DNA of 64,000 bases, taken from positions 1 to 64,000 of the forward strand of contig ARYC01019407.1 in the NCBI GenBank assembly GCA_000711775.1, in the 5' to 3' direction. The stretch comes from Oxytricha trifallax. Its lineage: Eukaryota > Ciliophora > Spirotrichea > Sporadotrichida > Oxytrichidae. Both the position numbers and the translations under genes were made by a program. Shown here piece by piece: positions 22,501-34,089 of this stretch. Each line of letters opens with the position of its first letter. Positions within the stretch are counted from its first letter, which is position 1. Under the pieces are notes generated by a model that searched no databases, was not told where the DNA came from, and saw only the letters and a list, made by a program, of their open reading frames with translations.

Positions 22501-25500
22501 ATAAGCAGTTAAATAGCTGGTTAGTAACCAATCTTGTCAACCTCATCGATTACTATGTTTTCATAGAGTGTGGATGGAGCTCTACTGATAATCCATTCTA
22601 AACAGCTTGTGTATAAGTTTTCAAGTTCCACAGTGTATTCATCGTTGTACTTTTCATCACTCTCCTCTTCTAAATTCAATTCATTTTGAAGCAATTCTAG
22701 TTGACTTTAATTTATACTTTGCATTTTCTTATCTTGATACAACAGTACATCATCACTGTTTCGCTTTTTTGCTTAAATTTAAGAGTTTATTTAGCTTAAG
22801 AAACCCAAGTTAGGCTAAGTTTAGTTGAATGACTAGTGTGGAACTACTTTTTTATTTTGCTTAGAGCCGAGTAAGTTTTAGTTTTAAAGTTGATTTTGTA
22901 AATCTTAGCTTGTTTAAGAATTCAACCCGAAATTTAAATCTTATTTTGATGAGGAGGATTTAGATTAGCTATTAGGGGACATTTCTTCAGTAAATATTAA
23001 ATAATTAAAGGAGTAATTGTATTCTGAGCAAACATACCGCTTTTAAAACCAAAGTTCTTACTAGTTGATAGATAAAAATTAAATAATTTATTTTTATAGT
23101 CCTACACTACCTAGGGTCCCACTTTAAAACAAAAAAAGTAATATTTAATAATTATATAATTATATAGAATATTAAAATTTGCAATTAAGATTGGGATTTT
23201 AAGTTAATAAAAATTTAAATACAATAATATTATGTTTTTTTTTATTACTGAATATTTCTCAGTGCCGAGCATAAATAAATTAATTGTTATAAGGACAATG
23301 AATTGAATAGAATTTTTAAATTTTCATAAATTAAATTATATTTAGATGACAATATTGAATTACAAGTAAAAATGTAAAAATATTGTATAAAAATGAATTT
23401 TAAGCATATTTTGCTAAAATTCTTATCATAAAAAGACTTTAAGGATTTAACTGAAGTTTAATTTATCTTTAGATCCCTCTAGAATGGCGTTTTTCTCATC
23501 TTAAGACATCTAAAATTCAATTTTCTTGATGCCTCTAACACTTTGAGGAGTCATAAATTGAGCTCTTGGATTAGTAAGCTTACTTTTCTTATCCTTTGGT
23601 AGTTGGAATTGTTCATTCGAATCCTCATCTTCTTATAAAAACTTGCTTTCAAAGGTTAACTTAGTTTTATTTTGATATTTGATGGGGTCTTTTGGGGTTT
23701 TCCTATTCATGGCTGCAATACACATGGAAGCTAGTTCTTCGATTTCAGATTCAAATATTCTGACCTCTTCATCCTCTGACATTTTGACTTGCCCATTTTC
23801 ACCTCCATAAGTGAACAGATCATTGATTGCATCTGTGTCTAAATTTAGTTTGTTGTTTGTATTTGTGAATAGTTTCGAGCTCTTTTGATAAGCAACAACT
23901 GCTTTCTTAGGCTTGGATCTTATTTGTGACTCCTATAATTCTTAAGTATCTGCAATTTAGTCTTGAGTATTTTATTGTTGAGTTCTTTCTAGTGAGTGTG
24001 ATTCATCAGCCATTAAAGTGTCAGAAGTGGCTCCTGTATTACCTCCAAGCATTAAGTTCTTTCTCTTTGCCAGTAGATTGGGAACTGTGCTTTAATCAAA
24101 ATATATTATCAATTGTTATTAAGAACTAAATTTGATTATTGATATTTGAAGTGATTATTTAGAAAAATGAGTTGCTGTGTATAAGCTATATTCACAGATA
24201 AGAATTATTTATAATCTATATATTCAGAAAATTCTTTTACTTCATTAGATAAAGATGACAAATAGGCTATTATATATAAATAATCGATTTATTTTCAGAA
24301 TAAATAAAGTGGATTTTTATAATTATGATAATTAAAAATTATCGCAAATATTTAATTCATATCTCTTTTAAAATAAACTGTAATTTATCAATAATAATCA
24401 TTGGATTATATATTCTTGTCAAGATCTCTTCTTTGCTGTGAAGACTAAATTATGAGGCTGCTACCCTTCTTAATTCCACCAATAAGGAACTCGTTTTGAT
24501 CAGTTACATCCTCATCTCTTCCTCTTTATTCATTGAAATAATTATTCTCAAACAGAGCATCATCATTCATATCATCGGATTATCTATAGATTTCCATATC
24601 TTATTCGTCAATTATTTCGACTTTCTATTATTCATCCAAGTCTTATTTCATTTCCTCATCTTCTTCTGAGTCACTTGGGAGACCAAAATTAAATTATTTA
24701 GGCTCTCTCAAATTAGATTTGCTCATAATATTCTCATTTGCAAAAGAAGTTTAAGATTGCTTCTTTCTTATAGGATTATCCTAAATTTCATCGTCGAATT
24801 CGGCAAACTTTATAGATGGCTTCTTGTCAAAATTAGTAACACCAGAGAATGTGTTTCTGGAACCTTTTGATTTTGGATTGCTGATTTCAAATTTATCATT
24901 ATCATCATCGTCTTATAAATCTAGAGCAAGTTTCTTTTAATTAAAACCCTTTTTAGCAGCTCCAAATCCAAGGGAACTGGCTTGCTTAAGACTTGGCAAT
25001 TTTTGTGTGTTCATAAATTACTTTTTATCATCTTCCTTTGCCTTTTCCTTAAATCCAATTATTCCAAATCTTTTAGAAACCTCTTTATCGTTCTATTAGT
25101 ACGACACCTCTTCATCTTCTTCTTCATTTTCTTCAGTAATTACTGGCGCCTTTCCAAAAATATAGGCTTTACTAGTTTAGTTAAATTTGTTCTTTGGAAT
25201 TTCAACTTGATCCTTTTCATCATCATCTTCATCATCAAAACCAAAAGACATTGTGGGCTTGCTCTTACTTCTTGGGGCAGGAGGTGGAGCTCTAGTTCCT
25301 GGCAACAGATCTGCATCAATATCATCTGAAGGTTTTCTAAAATTTTCACTGAAATTATTTCCACTTATTATGTTTTGGGTGAACATATCTTCCTATATAG
25401 AATCCTAAAGCATCTCATTATCTTAGTCTTCCAAGAATAATCCTGCTCCAAACTTTCTTTGTTACTTTTGAGGAGAGCTCTATGATTCTAAGAACTGCTC

Positions 25501-28040
25501 TTAAATACTGGAATCAGCCATTTCTTCATCTTCCATAATCTCATATTGGTTCATTCTAATTTAGTCTACTTAGTCATTCACAAGCATTCTATCTTAGCCT
25601 ATTATGATATTTTTGTAAATTTAGCTTTTCTCTCTAATAGTAGCCATTTCCATCATTTATCTTGGTAGTATTATATTACACATGTAAGTTATAACATCGG
25701 GATCAATTGCCATTTTAATTAGCTAAGTATGACTGCTGAGTACATCAATTAACTTCACGCACATTGCTTTTACATCAAAAGATGAATTTGAGCATAGGTA
25801 AAGTAAGATTTACAGTCCATTTGCTTTTAAGAATTATGCTGCAAATTCACTCGGACTCGCACAGTGTTAACTGTCACCATCTCTGCTATCCAAAAGTAAG
25901 ACTTTTAAAAGTTTCAGCATCTAAAGATGAAAGCATGGAGAAGATTTAACTGTTAACGATTTGGCTATACTTTGAATTTATTCAAGTACTTCGCTTCCTC
26001 CAGATGTCAACACTCCTTCAAGGACTCCAGCAATAGGAGCAAGATATTTATCAATATTATGAGTATTAGTCTTGTGTTCTTGTAAAGGGGCTAATGATTG
26101 TACTGCATGTGATTTACTTTGAAATATAGCATTGTATGAATTTGATCTTTGCTTTGTTATTCTGCCGCTAATATTGCTTGATCTTCCATAAGTATTCTGA
26201 TTTACAGAAACTTAGCCTTGATAAAACATGAGAAAGGTATTCTTATGGTATTCACAGCAGTAGCCTGCATCTTTAATGTCGCTAATTTTAACCATAAGAT
26301 CAATGAGATTTTGAATGCTAAATAGTTTGTTATATTATATTGGATTTTAAGCAAATATAGCTTTGACAAAGAGCCAAAATTCATTAATTACTTCAAAGTT
26401 TTAAGTGTTAATCCAAAAGTCACTACTATAAAGAAGGTTCTTGAAGAATTGCTCTTGAAGTTTTGAATCACCTATTTAGAACCTTATTTCTGCTAACAGT
26501 TATATTGTTTAATTGTTAACACTTGAGGATGGTAGCTAATTCAATAAATAGAACATGATGTTGAAAAAGGGATTGGGCTCATCTTATTCAAATTATGACA
26601 ATGACCTCGAGGAAATTACTGAATTTATAATTCTCAAAAAATCATTGAAAGTAGAGTCAAGATCTTTCAAAGGAGGACGTCCTTCGTTATAAGCAGATAT
26701 GGCTCTCATTATTTCAATTAATGGTAAGAATGAAACAAGACCGCCAGTAAAGAATAATTTTGCCTTTTATCCGTTATGACAAACACCTGAGTTTATCATA
26801 AGTTCTGAGTCTCTCATTTCAATACAGTCGTAAATGTTCTTATCTAAAATTAAAAATTAGCTACAAAAGATGGATTACTGTTAGATCTTTCAGGATTATA
26901 GAGAATAAACAGTTTATCAGTTATTTTAGAATCAAAGATATCAGTATTAAGATATGTTCCAGAGTTGCTCATTCCTTTACTTAATAAGCTGATTTGCAAT
27001 TAGCTACTGTTATAAAATCCAAACTCATAGTTATGATATATCTATTTCCATAACTGTTAGAATACAATTAATTCTTACATGAATAATTTTCTTAGGATTA
27101 TTTACAGGTTCTTTAAATATCATGAATGATGACATTTGTCCAACAAAGTTTTTGCAGATAGTCATCATAGAAAGCTTAGAATTCTTTTCAATTTTGGGAT
27201 AGTCAAGAGGCAAATTCACCATTTATTTATCATTTATAATGGCAGTAAATTAAGGCCTTGTAAAAGAAGGGCGATCGTGTTCAGTTGCTAAGAAGTACCA
27301 TTTTTTGGGTTGGAATTCTCCAATTAAGATACCATTACTTTCAACAGCTAAATGAAATATTAGACCTTATAAATATATTACTTGGAGGGGTATAAGTCTT
27401 TCCTAATATTCTGTATAATAGTTTTCTGTCATTTAAGTAACACTCAAAACCTCCACTTCCTTAGTAAAATACGTTGAAAATAACTGGGAGGTTCCTGTCA
27501 TCTTAAAGCTGGTTGTCATGAATATAAAACCACAAACATGCTGTGAACCCCTAAAATTTTTTAAAACTTAGATTATCATACCTTAATAAACTCTGTAGTC
27601 TGTATTTGTTTGGTATTGACTTAAATACCAGACAAATATCAATTATAATAAAAAATACACTTTTTGTTTAAATATCCTGAGAAATAAAAATAGTTAGAAG
27701 GTCCGACTTCAAACCTCTGCTCATAAATATTTGCAAGAATCTTCATAGAGCAGTTTAACTTAACTTAAGCCTATTCATTATTTCCTTCTTTGCATAGCTT
27801 TGCACATCTGACTTTCAAGTACTAATAGATGTATTCAATGTGACACCTTAAAAACCTCTTTCCATAAGTAAGCTTCTTTATTAACTCAACCAACTTTCTA
27901 GCAGTTGCTTGTTTTTTAGTAGAGAGTTTGAGGCATAGTTGGATAATTAGAAGTACTATGTCATAATCAGGGATGTGTTATTTGGTTACAGTAGATCTAT
28001 TACTTTAGTCTTATTAATTCTCGCTGTTTTTATTATCCAT
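16530..28040 (-). CDS. Neurobeachin/LRBA-like BEACH-WD40 protein, very large
   Basis: BEACH proteins are large scaffolds of membrane trafficking. Domain order matches neurobeachin/LRBA. An N-terminal armadillo-like region starts at ATG 28040 (MDNKNSENQ). A concanavalin A-like domain follows (about 27300-27030: WYFLATEHDRPSFTR, FVGQMSSFMIF), then EFWLFVK and CCEYHKNTFL. Acidic linkers come next (25386-23440) and a second helical region (22982-20500). The PH-like domain lies at about 19700-19250, and the BEACH domain at 19210-18350 has GRSYNDLSQYPVFPW, FHCGSHYSNPGIVLHYL and GGWVDFIFGYKQ. WD repeats follow (18180-16900, GHQSTVTAI, LVGCGDGG), then a Gln-rich tail ending TGA 16530-16532. AT-rich breaks at about 23050-23425, 22020-22390 and 19095-19205 are IESs. 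The region may be two genes if 22982 (MSPNSQSKSSSS) is a true start. Confidence 0.8.
23050..23425. other. AT-rich gap inside BEACH gene, probable IES
   Basis: This stretch lies between two open minus-strand segments, one ending SKDKLNFSQILKVFL and TGA 23426-23428, the other starting near MSPNSQSKSSSS (22982). It has no open frame and is strongly AT-rich. I read it as an IES; an intergenic gap separating two genes is the alternative. Confidence 0.45.
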
Positions 28041-28310
28041 ATTGGATTATGGTAGTAAATGAATTAATTAGCGAGATTGATTAATGCAAAAATATTAGTT
28101 ATGTTTTAGAAGAGATTTTAAGAAATTTCAAAATTACTGCTTTATTATATTTATATAATTTAAATTTATAAATAAGTTCCTTGTTCATATTGGTAATTAA
28201 AATAATTAAATTTCATTAATTAGATAATTAAAAGGTAAAATTTCACATTTAAGTAATTAGTGAAGGTGTAGTTTTTAGATCAGTTGGTAAATTAATTTTA
28301 ATTTATAAAT

Positions 28311-28991
28311 TCAACTGTGTTTATAATAATGATCCCCAAACTAATTATACTTGAGAAATAATGCTTTTCCATTGAGTACTTGACCATTCTTTAGATAGAC
28401 TGTTAATTGAGTCGAGTCACATTTGTTAATACGATGTGGTCTGTGAGAATAAGGGAATTGTGAGAACATTTCTGTAATATGTCATCCAATCTATCAATTA
28501 TAATACATTGGGAACTTTCAGGCAACTGGAGGAACTAGTCTTTCGAAAATACTTTAAATACTGAGTATGGATTCGTGATTAGGAAAGTGTTATTGGAAAA
28601 ATAAAATTAAAATTTCGATACAAACAAATCATTAGGACTCTCTAAAAATTATTATATTTCATTAACTTAAAACGATAAAAACATTACAGCTACTATGCTT
28701 ATATAGAGTAGAATTTAATTAAAAATATAAATAAGTGAAGTTAAAATTTGATGAATAAATAGTATAATCCTTCTCATGGCTAATTTCAAATTTTGGAGCC
28801 TAATTAATTATTGGCTATTATTGCTACTAATGACTTTGTGACTGCATCGATCTATTCTAGTCTTAGTTCACTTATACTGGGATTAAGAATGGCTTATCAA
28901 AAAGACTTTCTAATTCCTGAAGCATGATTTCTTCCACTTCCTCAGAAGATTAAAACTACATTGGGTTTTATTTGTCTTGTATAGTATCCAT
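28311..28991 (-). CDS. Small Gln-rich protein, several frames
   Basis: Start ATG 28991 opens MDTIQDKQNPMQFQSSEEVE, then EEIMLQELESLFDKPFLIPV and a Gln run. After an AT-rich interval, NPYSVFKVFSKDQFLQLPES and IIIDRLDDILQ follow, and in another phase FSQFPYSHRPHRINKCDS with QLTVYLKNGQVLNGKALFLK to TGA 28311-28313. Codon-like composition in all three pieces suggests one gene of about 200 residues cut by one or two IESs whose pointers I could not define. No domain is recognised. It is divergent from the acyl-CoA oxidase, whose ATG lies 130 bp away. Confidence 0.5.
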
Positions 28992-29123
28992 CTTTTGAAT
29001 TTATATTTCTTTATATTCTTTAAATCAAACAAGTCATTAATCATTTAATCATAGTTATATGTAAAATTTCTATGGTTCATTAATTCAAATGAGAGTATAA
29101 TTTTAGTGACTTTGATTATTATA

Positions 29124-31609
29124 ATGGCGTCATCACTTTAAGATGTTATAAAGTTTTTAACTATAAATAATAATAATAATTTAAGCAAATCCAAGACCAT
29201 TACCTCTATCAATATGACTTCGACACAGATAAAAACAGAGACTCCTAATGCTTCTGAGTAAACACATGAATAAAAGAAGCTCGCAAAGAAAATCCCTTTC
29301 AACACTGATGAACTGAGAAGATTCTATTACAATGTTGTGGGACTAGAAAGTTTGGAACTTGAAAGAATCTATGAAGTCTAGAAATTGGGCTAAGAGCTAC
29401 ACTCAGACGTCACTAAGCATTACTATAGAACTAGGGAAGGAGAGATGAAAGACTACACAGAGAGATTCATTAAATACATGTTTATAAATGTTTAATTTTA
29501 ATGAAACTTATCGAAAAGCTTGGAATTCAACAAGATAGAGAGCATATCTACCACAGAATCCTTTTGCTGCACAGATTCAATTTAGATTACGGACTTTTAT
29601 ATCTTCATCTCTATGCCTTCCTTCCAGCCATTGAACTATTAGCTGATGAGTAGCAATACAAGTATTGGGTTCCACTTGCAAAGTCACTCAAAATCACAGG
29701 ATCATATGTGCAAACTGAGTTAGGACATGGATCAGATGTGTAGGGTTTATAGACTACAGCCACTTATGATCCAACCACTAAAGAAATAGTATGAAAATTT
29801 ATACGTTTTTATTTGGTATTCCATTCATAAAAATTTAGCATATGTTGATTATAATTTTCACCTAAAGATTATTTTATGCTCAATTAAACCAGGTTAAAAA
29901 TTATTAATTTAATAATTATTCACCTACAATTGAATCAACTAAATTCTGGCCTGGTGGACTTGGCAAAACATCTACTCACATTGTATTATATGCTAGATTG
30001 ATTTCTAACGGAAAGGATTATGGTGTACAAGCATTTATAGTTCAAATCAGAGATATGGAAACCCACAAGCCACTCACAGGAATTGAAGTTGGAGATTGTG
30101 GTAATAAAATTGCATTAATTTCAAACGATAATGGATATCTTAGATTTAATCAATTCAGACAACCTAAATCTTCCCTATTGACTAAGTATGTAGAGCTATA
30201 ACTAATTAAAGGAATTGCAATGTTATATTAATGTAATAAGTGATTAGGGAGAATTCAAACAAAAGGACAAAAATAGTATCAGATTAGCTTATGGAGGTAT
30301 GCTTAAACTAAGAGTAGGGATTGTTTCGACAAGTCATTATTACATCGCAAAGATGGCTACTATTGCAACCAGATATTCTTTTATGAGAAGACAATTTGAA
30401 AGTAAGGAGGGCCCAAAAGCTCCTGAAGCCCTAATCATGTCTTATCAAATGCAATAATTTAAGATTATTCCCGCTATTGCTGCTTCATGGACTTTGTTAT
30501 TCGTGGCGGATTCTTTGTTTGGTATGTACTAGCAGTATGAAGATTTATTGAAGGCTAAAGATAAAAAAGCATTCTAACTTTTAGGAGATACACACGCCTT
30601 AGTTTCAGGATTTAAGGCAGTTGGAACATGGAGCGGCGAATAATTTGGTGAGATATTATTAAATTATATTATAATTGAGATACTAAAATAATCATGCGGT
30701 GGTCATGGATATTTATAAATCTCAGGTCTTACAAGACCTCATCTTGACTTTGGAATTGGTGTTGTTACTGCTGAAGGAGACAATACTGTTATGATGCAGC
30801 AAACTTGTGCCCATCTTCTCAAAATGATTCAACATGGAAAAATTGATGCTGATTCAACATTCAATAAAATTATCATTTTTAATTATAAAAATTACTATTT
30901 AATTTATATAGCAATATACTAATATGTATTGTTCAACTTGAAGGATAATTTGACTCTTGATTAGGAACTAGTTCTTTTGTTATATTTATTTAAAAATATA
31001 ATTTTGTATGAATTAAGGTACAAGAATGAATTGAAAAACGTTGCCCTCAAGATTTAATCTCTAGTGCAAAATAACTCAGATTTCAAAACTTAAATCTGGA
31101 ATGAAGAATGCTAAACCGCTCTTCTTTCTGCTGGTAGATACTACATCTACTTCTTTGCTGTTAAGAATTTCAGTGATGTGATAAATGGCAAAAAGCTCTC
31201 TTTCACTTCACAAAGTGTGAAGCAGCTTTCTCCAGAATTGCAGAAAGTTATGCAAATGATGTTCAGAGTGTATGCTACCTACTATTTAGTTGAGGAATTT
31301 GAATCATTCTATATTAACTTACCTTCTCAAGACTATGTCGACTACTTCAATCACAAGAAGGTTGATGACATTAAGAAGACTTTTAAAGATGAGTTACAAG
31401 TCTTAGGAATGAGTTCCATTGATATCGTCGAGGGATGGGACTTTAAGGATGAAGAATTACTTACAGTTCTTGGGAAAAAAGCTACAAAAGACTAAGATTA
31501 GTTGTATGCTGACTTACTTAACACAGTCAGAAAGAACCCAATTAACCAGAATCCTATTCCTAAGGGTTATAATGAGTTCATCAGACCAATTCTTCTTGGA
31601 AAACTATGA
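29124..31609 (+). CDS. Peroxisomal acyl-CoA oxidase
   Basis: This FAD enzyme catalyses the first step of peroxisomal fatty-acid beta-oxidation, reducing O2 to H2O2. The family blocks are clear: LKITGSYVQTELGHGSDVQG, TKFWPGGLGKTSTH, DYGVQAFIVQIRDMETHKPL, SFMRRQFESKEGPKAPEA, then CGGHGYLQISGLTRPHLDFG with the catalytic-base Glu in TAEGDNTVMMQQT. The end, ILLGKL, at TGA 31607-31609 resembles a type-1 peroxisomal signal (SKL-like), although Gly at -3 is unusual. At least four interruptions occur: a 23-bp IES at 29481-29503 and AT-rich IESs at about 29791-29920, 30200-30235, 30645-30690 and 30865-30915. About 680 residues are expected, normal for the family. Start ATG 29124 gives MASSLQDVIKFL. Confidence 0.9.
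29481..29503. other. 23-bp IES in acyl-CoA oxidase, pointer ATG
   Basis: ATG occurs at 29478-29480 and 29501-29503. Excising 23 bp with one pointer joins ERFIKYM to KLIEKLGIQQDREHIYH, the order expected in acyl-CoA oxidases; without excision the frame hits TGA at once. Confidence 0.8.
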
Positions 31610-31739
31610 AGATAATAAAAACCATGATACTCAAAACTATTTAATTGATATCAAATTCAGATGATTACTTTTACATTATAAATTGATTGCTCTTTATAAA
31701 TGTGAAAATAATAAATAATCAAAATTAAATAACAAATTA

Positions 31740-33785
31740 ATGGGAACTTGTTTAAGTGGAAACAGAGTGAGTAATTCATTCATAATGTAACAAATAGTTA
31801 TTAATATTTACTTTAGAATAAAGTAGGAAATGGAGATGAAGATAAAATTATGGATATAAATTAACTGAAAGTAGGAAAAAGTGATTTTATAAGAGAAACT
31901 TAAGGTAAATTTGGTGATTACTATAGATGATTGATGATTTTTAGCCATTGAATTAATTTACGGGAGGTTATCAACCGTTTATATGAATTAACATCAAACC
32001 TTTCAAAGTACTCTCGGACTAAACACTTGACTTTCTGAGTTCCTATGTGCTTTGTAGTAAAGGCATTTCTGTGTTGGCCCAAACCCCAGGTTATCTCGAT
32101 CAGTGCAACTTCCAATTGCTGATTACTATAGAATAGGTAAAGCTCTGGGATTAGGTAATTTGTAAATTCATAATTAAGAATAATAGGATCCTTTGGAGAA
32201 GTAAGGAAATGTATTAGTAAACTTACGGGAACAGTGAGAGCAGTCAAAATTCTCAATAAAGCCAATTTATAAGAAAAAGATTAAAGAAGGTTTCTCTATG
32301 AAATTGAGTTGCTTAGGGAACTAGATCATCCAAATATTGTGAAAGTTTTCGAGTACTTCAATGAACTTGATAAAATATATATTGTGACAGAAATGTGTTC
32401 TGGAGGAGAATTATATGAGGAAATGAATAAACGAAGAGGGAAAGGATTTACAGAAGAAGAGGCAGGAAGGATTATAGAGCAACTATTATCTGCAGTCAAT
32501 TACTGTCACTTGAATTATATAGTCCATAGAGACATAAAACCTGAAAATATCCTAATTGATTCTAAAAATGGTGACTAAATTAAACTGATTGATTTTGGAA
32601 CTGCATAAAAATTTACACCTGGGAAATTAATGACTTAAACTTTTGGCACTGCATATTATATAGCTCCAGAAGTACTAACAACTGCTTATGATTAAAGATG
32701 CGATGTCTGGTCTATAGGTGTAATTATGTACATGCTTCTCTCAGGAAAACCTCCCTTTGATGGACCTGATGATAAAGAAATTATTAAGAAAGTAAAAAAG
32801 GGGGAAATACATGTGAATACTATTGAATGGAAGAAGAAATCTAGAGATGCTATTGATTTACTTAAAAAGATTTTAACTAAAGATCCTACTAAAAGATTAT
32901 CTTGTCAGGAATCTCTTGATCATGCCTGGATCAGGAAATTGGGTAAAGTATTTGTTGACACTTCTGAGATCACATAAGCATTAAACAACTTGCGAAATTT
33001 CAAAATTGTTGGAAAACTTCAGCAAGCTGCCCTTACATTTAGTACATTTTTCGTGTTTATAGTATATATTTATGTAATTAAATCCAAGATTTATTGTTAC
33101 TTAGCTGCTTGGAAAATCAGACATTGATCCTTTAAGAAAGGTGTTTAATAAGTTAGACAGAAATGGAAGTGGAATGGTGACAAGAGAAGAATTATTATAA
33201 ATGTTCAAAAAATATCTGGGCAAGGATATTTCTGATATGGAATTAGATAGAATATTGGCTCAGGTAGATGCGGATTTATCAGGAGAAATTACTTTCTCAG
33301 AGTTTTTAGTTGCTTGTGTAAACCCCAAAGAGATCTTGACATAAGACAGACTAGCAGCTGCTTTTAACACTTTTGATATAGATCACAGTGGCTTTATATC
33401 TATGGATGAAATTAGGAATGCTTTGTGCGCTGGAAAAAATATTGATGATAAAGTTTGGGCATCAGTCCTGCAATAAGTAGATGTAAATAACGATAATGAA
33501 ATCTCATTCTTGGAATTCAAGGAAATGATGGAACGCATATTCAATATTAATACAGGAGGAAAAAGAGAGTTCATTAGATAACAGCAGTAGTTGAAATAGT
33601 AAGAAGAAGCCATACTTAAACAAAGAGAAGAAGAAGTTAAAAATTAAGATAATGACAATATACTTTAATATAAAATTGAATTTGAATTTAAATTAATTAA
33701 ACTCTATTTTTCATTAATTATATACCCAAAATAAAATCTAAAATAAAATACTTAAATAAGTCATATTTATTAATATTTAGATTGA
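31740..33785 (+). CDS. Calcium-dependent protein kinase (CDPK)
   Basis: Start ATG 31740 gives MGTCLSGNR: Gly2 and Cys4 fit N-myristoylation plus palmitoylation, so membrane association is likely. The kinase domain shows GLGSFGEV (Gly-rich loop), VRAVKIL (Lys), HRDIKPENILID, IDFGTA, GTAYYIAPEVL and DVWSIGVIMYMLLSG. Four EF-hands follow: DRNGSGMVTREE, DADLSGEITFSE, DIDHSGFISMDE, DVNNDNEISFLE. Two introns (31767-31816 GTGAGT..TTTAG; 32155-32186 GTAATT..AATAG) and two IESs (31928-32132, 33042-33093) are resolved exactly, each restoring the frame. The junction between kinase and EF-hands (LTFIVTQLLGKSDIDPLRK) crosses the second IES. The frame runs to TGA 33783-33785 through a Gln/Glu-rich tail. 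Family members phosphorylate Ser/Thr when Ca2+ binds the EF-hands. Confidence 0.92.
31928..32132. other. 205-bp IES in CDPK, 13-bp pointer TGATTACTATAGA
   Basis: TGATTACTATAGA occurs at 31915-31927 and 32120-32132. Excision with one copy joins GKFGDYYR to IGKALGLGSFGEV in frame across the start of the kinase domain. Unlike other IESs here, its interior is not strongly AT-rich and has a minus-strand open frame across its whole length, with protein-like composition (LEVALIEITWGLGQHRNAF, REYFERFDVNSYKRL). Confidence 0.88.
33042..33093. other. 52-bp IES in CDPK, pointer ATTTA
   Basis: ATTTA lies at 33037-33041 and 33089-33093. Its removal joins KLQQAALTF to IVTQLLGKSDIDPLRK in frame, the expected CDPK linker between kinase and EF-hands. 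Confidence 0.85.
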
Positions 33786-34089
33786 TTTTACTGTCTTTAA
33801 TATTAATTTATGATGATTTTTATTATTTATATTTCATAATAAAGAGCTTGAAAAAATTTAAGAAACTTAAAAAATATTTAGTTAAATTTTTTGGATTACA
33901 TTAATTTATTTAAATAATTAATTTTGCCAAGTAATTATTTTTACTCAATACCAAGAAAAGGAAAAGAAGATAATCCAGAAAACTTTGATTTTAATTTCTT
34001 AATTTATATTTTACTTAATCAAAGTAAATTAAGTTAATGATGCAAAGATATATTATAATTAATTAAAATCGAAAATGTTTTAAAACATA
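33786..34089. other. AT-rich intergenic spacer between CDPK and VPS13-like genes
   Basis: Homopolymer-like AT-rich DNA with no frame. Both neighbours are on the plus strand, so it should hold the CDPK 3' end and the VPS13-like promoter; no specific site is recognised. Confidence 0.5.

Noticed and set aside
24982..25329. Plus-strand 115-codon hydrophobic frame
   Set aside because: Antisense to an acidic linker of the BEACH gene; runs of Phe/Ile arise from complementing Glu/Asp/Lys codons.
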